From positions 62,001-126,000 of the forward strand of contig JAVTVJ010000376.1 of NCBI GenBank assembly GCA_034509425.1: a DNA stretch of 64,000 bases. The letters run 5' to 3'. Every line of letters starts with the position of its first letter. Position 1 is the first letter of the stretch. The notes beneath the pieces were generated by a model. That model ran no database searches. It saw only the letters and a list, made by a program, of their open reading frames with translations, and was not told the DNA's origin. The DNA is from Eopsaltria australis. Lineage: Eukaryota; Chordata; Aves; Passeriformes; Petroicidae. Position numbers and translations under genes: made by a program. Positions 54,236 through 64,000 of the stretch are shown one piece after another.

Positions 54236-57200
54236 AGGAAAAAGGTTTTGTGAAAACACTTAAGAATCTGATTGTTGGAAAGAAATATTGCTCGTTCAAA
54301 AGGCCTGTGACAGTTTTCTGGCCAGTTTTTTGTAGGATCTGGCTGGTGTTTACAAAAGGTCACTGACCACTAGCATAGGATGTTAATCATCTCCATACAG
54401 TATTAATTTATGGCTCTTATCAAATTGCAAAACTGCTTTTTTAAAAAAAAAAAATAAAATTGATTCCTAGGAAATGTTTTTTTAAAGGCCCAAATCTTGG
54501 GAGAGCAAGCACATTTCTATCCAAGCTTGTTTATCTGGCATTCTAATTTAAGCAGAATCATTCAGAGATGGAATTCTAATAAATAGCATTACTTTTTCCT
54601 ATTTATTTGCTGCATTAGTGTTGTTGCAGTCCCACTGGGGTGGTACTTGCAGGAGGTTCTCTGTCAGGTACCACAAAGGTGCAGGATCTCTTTCACCACA
54701 GAATTCACCACATCAAGACTTGAATTCCCAAGTGGCTGCAATTCCTAAGCTCGTGCTCTGCCATATCCCATTGCAAGGAGGGATATGTTCACATTGTGGT
54801 TTATTTCCCCATTTTTATGTGCACAGTTTTGGCAAGGGGCTCGTGGGGGTTTCATTCTGTTTACAAAAACAAAAGCAGCTGAATTGCATGGAGGGGTTGC
54901 TGGTGATCTGTAAAGCAGCAGAAGCTCCCAGGTTTTTATCTTGTTTAAGGTATTTAAAGCACGCTTGCAATTGCTATCTTTGAGTTAGAAATGGGTTTTC
55001 TTTATACTTATTTTTACCATGGTCATACCAAGAATGTCAGGCTGGGTCTTTCCTATTTTGCCAGAAGACTGATTTGAGATTTCAGAGAGGAATTCTGAGC
55101 TATTAAGAGTAGAACTCACTGTGAATATCCAGCTGGTGTTTATGATTGGGCTCTGCAGGTGTTACTTTTTTAGCAGACTGCTAAAAAAAGGGGTTTATTT
55201 TCAACTTAGTGGAAATAATGTGATGTGATTGACATCTGTCATCATCCCTTGTGCTTCACAGCCCTGCAGGGAAGGCAGGATAGGCAAATCCTGCCTCTCC
55301 AAACTGCACAGAAACCAGGTGGAGACCCTGTCCTTGAACAGCACAAAGGTGTCCTGTCAAGCAGGGAGATCCTGAGCAGCTCTGCAAATCACCTCTGAGG
55401 TGTGGGAGGGTTTATGTGCAGTTGGAGTTTTTTTTAAACAAAAATGCAGCAAGATGCAACCCGAAACCCCACAACAAGTTTTGGCCTGAACTTGGCATCT
55501 GCTCTGTGCTGTTCTGCAGCTGAGGCACTGAAGTTGCCAATTTCTCATAATTAATATGAAGGGTGGGGAAATCAAAACAGCCTGAGATTTTATCTTGGCT
55601 TTACTATCCCAGGATTCTTTTACTTTTTTTCTTTTTATTTTGTAATTTCATATTAAGCTTTACAGTTGATGACTGCTGAAATATTTACTTCTACATTTAG
55701 AAATTCCAAGCTTTATAGAGATGCTTCTTCTGTTCAAATTGGACAGTAAAACCATTTTTGTGGGCTCTTGCTAAGAATAGACTGACAACATGACACGAAA
55801 TTATAACCTTGTCCTGTAACTGAAGCCAGGAGCCTGATCCTGCACCCCAGTGAGCTCAGCAGAGCTACTCATGAGTAGCTGTGACTGAATGTTGTGGTCT
55901 TATGAAAGGTTTTGATTATTTAATGAATTTTTTTTTGCTTACTCCTGAAGTTTTTTTGCCTGTAATAATACCAGAAGAGTCTTTTACTTGAAGCTCTTAA
56001 TGTTAGAGAGAAATGTCCTTCTCTGCAGTCAGGATTCTGGTTAATATTCCTTTTAATGAGTGTTTTTAGAAGGCAAAGTTGGGAGAAACTACCCTGTAGT
56101 TTGATGGGAGGGGTTTTTGGCTTCTGAATGGATAAGGAGAGGTTCAGACTCAGCAAACAGATCCTTTGGTGCAGTTGTGGCCCTTGAAGAATGTAAAGGC
56201 TTGGGAAATGCAGGGTTTGATTTCAGGAGTCCATGGATGGACTGTGGAGCTCAGAGGGATAAAAGTGCTCAGAGCTGCCTCCCCTGGAGCACCAGGACCC
56301 CTCAGTGCCACTGAGCTGGTTATAAAGTGTGGGGAAAAGCATCAGGAAAACAAATCATTCCTGTGTAATAGAAGGGGAGAACGGCCAGGTTCAGCAGTAG
56401 CAGTTAGGAGACCATAGGGATAAAGGAATTCTGCATTCTCAGGATGCTGGGAGGCTTCAGAAGATGTGGTTATTTCTGGATTTCCTTGTTCCAGAACTCA
56501 ACACTTCCATGGCTGAGGTGTTGTTCGGGGTGGCTTCAATAGAGCCCTGCTTGGCTTGTGAGAACTGAAGTTTGCAGTGGCCAAAAGCTGAAGGAGACAA
56601 GAATTCAGGAGGTGTGGTGTTAGCAGCAAGGCACAGGAGTTGAGTGAAACCACCAAAAACTACCCCGTGGCTGAAGGAATTGATCAAGGCATCCATGGTG
56701 AATCACAGCAGGGGCTGTGTCCCACCACCCCAGGGGTGGGATTGCTGCTTCATCCCTGAAAATGCAGAGGGGAGTTGAGTCCACTGTGCTTGAAAAGGCA
56801 CAAGGTTGGCCCAGTTTTTAGAAAACCTGCAAAAACTGCAATGTCACCACTCTGGAGCTGGAATGTGCAGCCACAGGGCACAAGGAATGTGTGAGGAACT
56901 GTCCTGTCCCTGCCTGCAGGACTGGGGGATCTGCTCTGAGGGCCAGTGAGAGATCCCTGAACCCATGGGACACATTTTGTTTAATAGAGCCAGCAGGTTT
57001 TGTGAGGAAGAGTTGCTCACAGCAGTGAGGATTCACAGGTTCGGGTCCTGTGCTTGCAGTTCAAGTTCAGACTAGCAGAGACATGTCAGAGCTCATTTTC
57101 TCTTGACGTGGTCCAGGGAATATTTGGAAGCCTGTGAGATGGAGCAGGGAGGAGATGGGGTGGGAGGTGACTAATTCTGTGATTCTTACAGTTCCTGCTC

Positions 57201-57880
57201 TTTGCCCCATTGGCAGCCAGACAATCTTGTACCTTTTGATGTTGCAGGCCTCTTGCAAGTAGCCAGCTATTTATTGAAATCTATCTAACTTATAATTGTG
57301 TCATCAAAACACTGATATTTGTAATGGCAATGTACTCTATGGAAGTTTGTTCTCAGGGCTTTGAATTTATACTCTGTTTTTAGGGGGGATGCATTTAAAG
57401 GGATGTATTTGGAAAAAAAAGGCCAGTGGCTGCTTTACAGCTTGGACCTTGATTGTCCTGAGCTTGTGGAACTCTCCTGCTGAACCTCCCTCCCTGCTCC
57501 AGCCCAAAGAATCTGCCATTGCTCCTCTCCTGGTGAGCAGGGACATGAGTCTTCCTTTAGGATTGCTGCATCCCTCCGTGGCAATGCTCACCCCGCTGGG
57601 CTTTGCACCATTTCAAGGATGTTTCTGTTCTCCTCGCAGCTGGAAAATGGACTTGCACAGTTCCCAAAGCAGCCATCAGGGCATTCCTCCTCTGGGAAGG
57701 TGGGAGGTTCTCTCCTGCACGAGTTCCAAGACCTCCAGCTCGTGGCTGCTTCGCGGCAGCCTCTGTAACAGACCTGTCCCAAACCTTGACCTCCCCTTTC
57801 TTTCCTCCTCTCCTGGAACCAAACTCGCATTTCAGAGACTGATTTTCATATCCAAGCAACTCTTTAGTGATTATTGAAAT
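54236..57880. other. Intergenic DNA after UBAC1
   Basis: No gene recognised. The first about 1.7 kb is AT-rich and 3'-UTR-like, with further AATAAA-type words at about 54458 and 54574. From 56100 on it is GC-moderate. No mobile element with a clear family. Confidence 0.6.
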
Positions 57881-59230
57881 CCTCTTTAGTTAGGACTGTT
57901 ATAATTACTTTTTTTAGGCGTTGTGATCCGTGGGCTGAGGATCTTTTAATGTATTTTGGAAGTTGTTGAAATAAGCATCGCACCAAACGAATGTATAGCA
58001 ACACTGTCAGCAAACATTGCCCGTGGGGGAGATTACCGTGATCTCTGCTCCAGTGGCAACTTTCCCAAAGTCTTGTGCACAGGATAAGCCAGTGTTTCAT
58101 CCAAAGCAACCACCCTGGTTTTCTACTTTTAATAATAAATACCATTTTTATTAACGAGCAGAACAGCGGCGCTTCCAGCTGGTGTTTCCATCCGACTGAG
58201 AGTCCCTGAGCTCTGCGGATCCTGCCTGGATCCCCCTCTCTGGGACAGCTCCTCCTCGGAAGGATTTGTGCTGGCTGTGGCAGGGCAGTGGGGGCAATCC
58301 CCACCTCCATCCACGTGAATGTTCTCCTGGTGGTTCTCACCTCCATCCCTGCATCCAGGTGTAGCAAAAAGGGGTTTTTGGAGGACCTCTTGCCCTAGAT
58401 TTTGAAGATCTTCAATGCAGATCCTGTTCTCAGCATGTGAACTTCAGAAAATGTAAATGCATTAAATTCTTACTGAATTTGGGTATAGTTTTATATCGTG
58501 CTCTGGGGAGAGGGAGGAAATTGGATCACCTTTTAAACAAAGCCCCACAAACCCAAGTGTCTCTGTTGCAGCAGGCAACAGAGGCCTGTAGAGATTTTTA
58601 ATTTGCATATTTTTATCATGGCTTAATGAACTGTACACGAATGTGATTCGCTAGCCAGCACTTCCCACGAGGCAGCACCAGTAAAATTACATTGCAAGGT
58701 ACTGACTTCACATTTTTTTCATTTCACCTGTGTATACAACAATTAGGTACCGCATAGGGTAACTTTGATCTGGCTCTGACGCCAGCCTGTGGCATGCACA
58801 GCTCTTCCTAAGGTGTAACATTACTTTTCTGAAGCTTAAACTGGGGCAGACATCCCTGAGCCTGTGGAATTCGGGATTCATTCTGGTCACGCACGCGTGG
58901 GTCGCCGACCTCTCCCTGAGCAGGAAAACCAGCAGGATTTGCTCCCTGCAGAAATCCTCCAGGCCAAAAGCAAGGAATGCTGCTAATTTGGGATCATTTT
59001 AAGCAGTTGCTGTTGCGTTCTGAAATACGTTCCTGGGAGTTAGGGAGGTGTTGGCAAAGCCAGGCCTGTTTGGGCTGGAATTGTTGTGTGGAGATGTGGA
59101 ACCCACGGCCGGGGCTGGAATGAATGCTGAGGCTTTAAACCTGCTCACACATAACCCCAGACACTGATGTTGTGTGTGCTGTACATTTATAATATATCTT
59201 CAAAATAAAGTTTTTTGATTTATTACAAGG
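57881..59230 (+). other. Orphan 3'-UTR-like block ending in a polyadenylation signal
   Basis: Low-repeat, conserved-looking DNA without an open frame, ending TTCAAAATAAAGTTTTTTGATT at about 59198-59219. This combines an AATAAA signal (59202-59207) with a T-rich downstream element. It could be the distal end of a long UBAC1 3' UTR (about 5.3 kb after the stop) or the 3' exon of an unannotated noncoding transcript. No upstream coding exon was recognised between UBAC1 and here. Confidence 0.4.
59202..59207 (+). terminator. Candidate polyadenylation signal AATAAA of unknown transcript
   Basis: AATAAA in CAAAATAAAGTTTTTTG; a TG-rich segment at 59168-59180 lies upstream and a T-rich stretch directly downstream. 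Confidence 0.45.
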
Positions 59231-62200
59231 TGTCCTGAAGCATCATTTGCAGGAGCAGCAAAGGTTTATGGATCCACGTTGTTGCTCGTACCTGCAGCTT
59301 GCTGGAATTAACATTTCTCAAAAATGGGGGATTTTGAGAGATGATCATACAAAGATTTTGCAGGAAATCCTGGTTCAGCAGCTGGTTTTGCAGCTGGAAG
59401 TTATTCCTCTGTTTTTCAGGAAAAGTTGCACTTGGGGTGATTCATTGCAAGGGCTTTGTGAAACACAATCTGGTGATCCCCTGGGATGTTCCGATGCCAT
59501 TGAAGATGGATTTATCTTGACAGTTGTTGACTGACAAATTGAAGTCTTTTCTTTCCCAACAAGGGAACCCTCATTAAGGAAAACAGCTCCAGCAAGCAGC
59601 AGCTGGTGGGATGCAGCAACTTGCACGTGACGTAACCAAAATTCCCATCTGGCTGTCGTGGTGCCAGCGCTGCTGCCGGGGATCTGGGAAGCACTTCCAA
59701 ACCTTGGCCTCCTCTGTGGGTGCCTTGGAGACAACTGATGATGGTGGAAATGCATGAGATTCTTTCTCTGAAGGAGAGGGAATCTGTAGAGTTCATTTGG
59801 GGTTTTTGGGGGGGTTGGGTTTTTGAATTAATTAGCATTTTCGTCCATGTTCAGGGCAAGGAACCCGGCAGCAGCCTGTTTATTTAGCAGTTACAGCAAC
59901 TGCTGAGGAGTTGAGAGTCATTTTCATTGTGTCCCATGAAAGATGGAGGATCAGAGTGTGAGACATCAAAATGCTGCTTGCTCAGATCACGTTGGTAAAT
60001 GTGGTGGTGTTAAATGCAGGTGGTTTTGGTGTCAGGCCCTAATTCACATTTGCTGTAACGCACAGCTCAGCAGCAGGACGATTCCAAGGTCCGGCTCTCC
60101 ACTCATTTAAAATTAAAACAAAAAAAAAATCACCTTAAAGCAGCTTGGGATGTATCATTAGATAATGACACTAAACTGGTACAGCAGGTCTGGGCAGAAA
60201 CCCACACCTTAGAAATGAAGAAGTGCTGCTGTGTGAGTGACAGGATGGGCTGTAATTGGCTGTGTTTGGCGCTCCTGGTGCGCTCTCGGCGCAGGGACGT
60301 GTCCCGGGGTGCTCCAGCAGGGATGAGGAGCAGCTCCAGCCCGGGAGCCGCCTCCAGCAGGGCCCAGATCCATCACAAAGGGCGGGGAAGAGAAGCACAG
60401 GTTGCACTTGGCTTGGAAAAGCAGCTTGGTGTTGGCAAGGTGAGCCATTGCTGACAGCTCAGTGGTGTGGCAAGAGTCGTTCCCAGCCCTCCGTGGGTTT
60501 GCTGGTGCTGTCCTAACAGTTGGGTTGGGTTTTCTCCTTCCCTGTGCTTGCTCTTCTCCCAAGAATTGCTGGGCATGGTCACACTGCCCCTTAAAGAGGA
60601 GCAGAATATTGTACAATTACACATCAGCTCCTCTGAACCTCCTCCTGGAGAGGGTTCCAGTGACTTCCCAGAGAAACTGTGGCTGCCCCATCCCTGGAAG
60701 TGTTCAGGGCCAGGTTGGACGGGGCTTGGAGCAGCCTGGTCTGGTGGCAGGGAGTGGAACAAGATCTTTAAGATCCCTTCCAACCTAAACCATTCTGTGA
60801 TTCTGTGAAACAGATGGAAGCAGCAGATGCTTCCCCTGGGAACTCCTGTGCCTTGACAGCCCAGTGAGCTCAGACCAGGCTGCCGTCCCCTTGGTGACAA
60901 TCCTGTCATCTCCTCTCTGCTTGATCATGCCTTTTTATAAAATTGATTTTATTAGAAGAGGAATTGGCCAAAGGAAGCAGCAGCTCTGAGAGCTGATGAG
61001 GATGGTTTGGTAGAGGGAAATTGGATTTGGAGCAGAATTAAGGGAGAGGTCTTTTTCTCTTGTAATTCAAAAGCTTTCACTTCAAATGCAGGACTTGTGA
61101 GCTGGATGTTGGTCCTGGAAAATGGCAGGAAAGAGGGCAGGGCTGCAGTGAGCTCAGTCTGAGTGCCAGCGGGTGTGACCTGGGCTGGGACACAGCCCGA
61201 GCCCTGCGGATCCAGTGTCACCAGGAATCCGGGCACTGCTGGAGCTGGGGGAGGGACTCCAGTAACTCGAGATGGGCTGGACCAGACCCCGCTGGACCGA
61301 AAATAAACCTGCAGAGGTGACCAGCTCTGTAAGCCAGGGCTGTGATTCAGATGCCAGGCTGAGGAACCGGTGCCCAAATCAAAGGCCTGAGTTCAGAGCT
61401 CACTGGCTCACTGGTGGCTCTGGGTGCTCCAGCAGCACATCCAGCTGCGGGCTGCAGGTGGGATGCAAACCCTGCATGGTGGGGTCCTGCACTCACCCTG
61501 CACCCCGGGATGCAGCGGTGCAGCTTCCCCAGTGTCGCAGGGAGAGTCCCAGCTCTCCAACAGGTTTTGTTAGCGATCCATCAGCAGTTGCATAACGAGC
61601 TCTCCCACTGTGGGAAGCAGCGTGTGGAGCAGGAGCTGGTTCCAGCCAGGGCTCTGGGTGCACGATGTGAGCAGTGGCTCCAGGAGCTTCACTCCTAATC
61701 CCTGGTGAGGGCTGTCAGAGCCTCTGGGGGCTGTGCAGGTGTGTGGCTGCTGCTGCGCCCCGAGACTGAATTATTCATGGCAGACTTGCAGTGCTTATGC
61801 ATGATGTGGTTTCTTGGCTTTTATGAGCCGTAGCTGGGGCATAAACCACATTTATGTAGCATTGAACCTCTATTTGTCCTCTGAGGAAGGGCTGCTCCCA
61901 GGGAATCTGTGCCCAGGAGTCCTGCACCCACAGCAGCTCCCACGCGCCCCAAGTTTGGTTGAATTATTTATTGAGCTCCTCCTCGATGGGGCTGTGCAGG
62001 ACAACCCTTGGAATTGTGAAACCCCTGGGGCTGTGCTGACCCTGCTGCTTCAACCACGAGCAACCTCAGCCCCTTCCCACTGTGCCAGGGCTGGAGAGGG
62101 GTTTGGGACAGCTCTCTGGATTTCTTGGCACATGGGATTAGATTTTTCACTCCGTCCCCATGGCCCCGGTGGGGTGATCCAGGCTCTGTGGGCTGCTGGA

Positions 62201-63830
62201 CCCACACAGGCCCCACGCAGCTCCTCCATGAAGTGTGTAAGAGAAGGGGAATAGTTCAGACCTTCCAAATGATCCTTAAAAGGACTCCAGCTGGCTGTTC
62301 CCATGCTGGTGGATCGGTGCTGCAGCATCCCTGCTCCATCTGTGTTTTCCCCTCCACAGGAGCTGTTGCCAGGCTGCCTGAGATGAATCACAGGGTGCTC
62401 TCTGCCTGTACCCCCCTGCTCCTGGCTTCCTCACAGACAGGCACCTTCCTCCCCTGCTCCCACACGGGAACATTCACCAAAAAAAGAAAAAACGCGCAGT
62501 CCCCCTCCCGAAATCTGCGCTCTGGCCTCCACTGAACCTTCCCCATCCCTCTCCCCTTTCCTGTCTGAGAAGCAGCAGCCCACTCCCGCTGCCAGCCCCC
62601 TGTCCCCGCTGCAGCAACACTGTGCCTGGTGCAGCCCAATCCATAAGTGGTTTGGAGTGTTTCCATGCAGCCCAGGTGCCTGGAAGTAGGACAGAGCCTT
62701 TCCCGTTGGAGCCCTGGTGGTGCAGCTCTGGCAGCCACGGGCTTCCCTGGTGCCGTCACTGCCCGGGCTGAGCCGTCGCTCAGATTCCCGTGGGTTACCG
62801 TGCGCTGTATTTATAGTTTGCTGGGCTAAAAATAAAAGTCCCAAGTGTTGGGTTCCCTGATCCCAGCCCCATGGAAGGAGGGATGCCCAGGAGCCCTCGG
62901 GAGGGGTCTGGTGGGGGGTGTTGCCTGGGGCTGTGATGCCTCCGGGGCTGCTCCCATGGAGGGCTGATAAAAGTTTATTTTTTGGCGATGGCGTGACTGC
63001 TGCATCGCTGGCTGACCGGGCACTGCTCTTGCTCAGCACAGAGCCTCGTGCAGGACTCTCATCCCACTAAAAATACTCCGATCTGTCTCATCAGGCTCAG
63101 CCTAACGGAGCCTGTGAGTGGAGGGGATGGAGCCATCAGTGCTCGTGACTGTGGCTACCAGATGGCGCGGGAGGAAGCCCCGCACGGCCCAGCTCCGAGC
63201 AAATGTGCTGCCAAATCCCTCTGAAAAATGTCTCTATGTGGAGCATTCGTTTGTGCTGGTCCTGAACCGCCCGTGTGTGTGCCCAGCAAACATTCCTGCC
63301 TGCTCCTGACTGGTTTCCAAGCAAGGTCCCTTTTCAGCTCCCACCGTGCCGGACACAAGAGCTGGGCGCTGCAGGGCAGAGTTCCAGAGGGAGGATGTGC
63401 ACGACAAATGTGCCAGGAGATGAGGAGCCCAACGCGTTCCCCCTAAAGAGACCTCTCCCCATTCACACCCCTGGTACCAAGGGGATGCCAAAGTAAATTC
63501 TAAACTGGTTTACTTAATCTGGCGATTTTTGAACAGGAATGAGGTCCAAGGGCAGTGTGGGGGAGCGGGATCTCATCCATCCCTCTGGCTCTGTCCCAGT
63601 CCTCCCATGCCACCAGCACCTGGGCAGCTTTCAGAGCCCACGGGCTCCAGCATCTTCCCCCCTCCTCACACCGTGGCTCTCCTGAAAAAAAAAGCCACGA
63701 TCCCGGCGTGGCACTGCCTTGGCGGGGCTGCGCCTGAGAGCTCTCCCTGCGCAAACCCTCCAGCTTTAACCAAAACCAAAGCGGGAATATCTGCTCGCGG
63801 CATCGCCCCGCAGCCCCCGGCCCCCTCCTC
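59231..63830. other. Intergenic DNA before the next CpG island
   Basis: No gene recognised. Contains a CR1 fragment (60655-60812), a conserved-looking AT-rich block at about 61765-61890, and MEF2-like words near 62807-62835 and 63066-63075. Open frames are short or GC-driven. Confidence 0.6.
60655..60812 (+). mobile_element. CR1 LINE 3'-end fragment with intact tail
   Basis: Words in order: AGAAACTGTGGCTGCCCCAT, CCTGGAAGTGTTCAGGGCCA, GGTTGGACGGGGCTTGGAGC, AGCCTGGTCTGGTGG, AGATCCCTTCCAACCTAAAC, and the terminal CATTCTGTGATTCTGTGA. The best preserved CR1 3' terminus in the window. Confidence 0.96.
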
Positions 63831-64000
63831 CGCATCTCTGATGTCACCGGGAAGCAGCGTGAGTCAGCCGGCAGTTGCCGTGGTGATGCCGCCGATGCCG
63901 GGGAGCGCAGCGCTGCCCCGCTGCCCCCAGCCCTTCCCGGGGAGCGCAGGGCACCGAGCCCCCCGGCGCTGAGCCCGGGCCGTGCCATGGGCTCCCATGC
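63830..64000 (+). promoter_or_regulatory. Edge of a CpG-rich promoter of the next gene
   Basis: CpG-dense to the window end. It holds a CRE-like TGATGTCA at 63839-63846, an AP-1/MARE-like TGAGTCAGC at 63860-63868 and an imperfect RFX X-box GTTGCCGTGGTGAT at 63874-63887. An ATG at 63987 has a good context (G at -3, G at +4), but only about four codons are visible, so no product can be named. By synteny the next gene in this direction would be CAMSAP1, whose N-terminus does not match what is visible. Confidence 0.4.

Noticed and set aside
57165..57190. Possible CR1 tail (ATTCTGTGATTCTTA)
   Set aside because: Only the terminal word resembles CR1; the preceding 100 bp lack any CR1 block, so chance is likely.
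1..64000. CRISPR array, bacterial operon, prophage or insertion sequence
   Set aside because: The tandem arrays have no spacer-repeat structure, genes are spliced, and CR1 fragments show a bird nuclear genome.

Overview
The window is vertebrate nuclear DNA, almost certainly avian. It is GC-rich with short introns. At least six short 3'-end fragments of CR1 LINEs are present, the typical bird retroposon, several ending in the diagnostic ATTCTGTGATTCTGTG-type tail. No SINEs or L1s were seen. Abundant short minisatellites and G/T-rich intron text suggest a songbird microchromosome. The gene pair matches, from memory, human 9q34.3 (NACC2 then UBAC1 in the same orientation) and chicken chromosome 17. 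Species and chromosome are inferred.

Two complete protein-coding genes lie on the + strand, and both could be assembled exon by exon with intact GT/AG sites and matching phases. NACC2 (coding 5919-20472, 5 coding exons, 577 aa) is a BTB-BEN transcriptional repressor. A candidate noncoding first exon and promoter sit at about 4340-4432, and a 3' UTR of about 4.8 kb ends near the AATAAA at 25225. UBAC1/KPC2 (coding 41498-53946, 10 exons, 408 aa) is the ubiquitin-binding subunit of the KPC ubiquitin ligase. It starts in a CpG island with two ZNF143/SBS-type motifs and ETS-type sites.

Layout: 1-3920 is upstream or intronic DNA with a 20-bp minisatellite at its end. 3920-5856 holds a conserved-looking AT-rich block, the NACC2 promoter candidate and a GC-rich 5' region. 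5857-25250 is the NACC2 coding and 3' UTR body. 25250-40640 is an intergenic interval without recognisable genes, containing four large tandem repeats (4, 13, 16 and 45-bp units) and many AT-rich islands that look like conserved noncoding elements. 40640-54230 is UBAC1. 54230-63830 is intergenic with a CR1 fragment, an orphan 3'-UTR-like block ending in a good polyadenylation signal near 59205, and clustered MEF2-like motifs. 63830-64000 is the edge of another CpG-rich promoter, possibly of the next gene (CAMSAP1 by synteny, unproven).

No exotic defence or mobile gene system is present. The most unusual signals are: (i) two uORFs directly before NACC2, one overlapping its start codon; (ii) a roughly 110-bp sequence present twice, 3.3 kb apart, just upstream of UBAC1, the second copy ending in a poly-A run next to a perfect minus-strand Pol III B box; (iii) a second duplicated short element at 26.24/26.39 kb; and (iv) a dense set of candidate regulatory islands in the NACC2-UBAC1 interval. 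The two genes share no obvious pathway; they are syntenic neighbours, not an operon.
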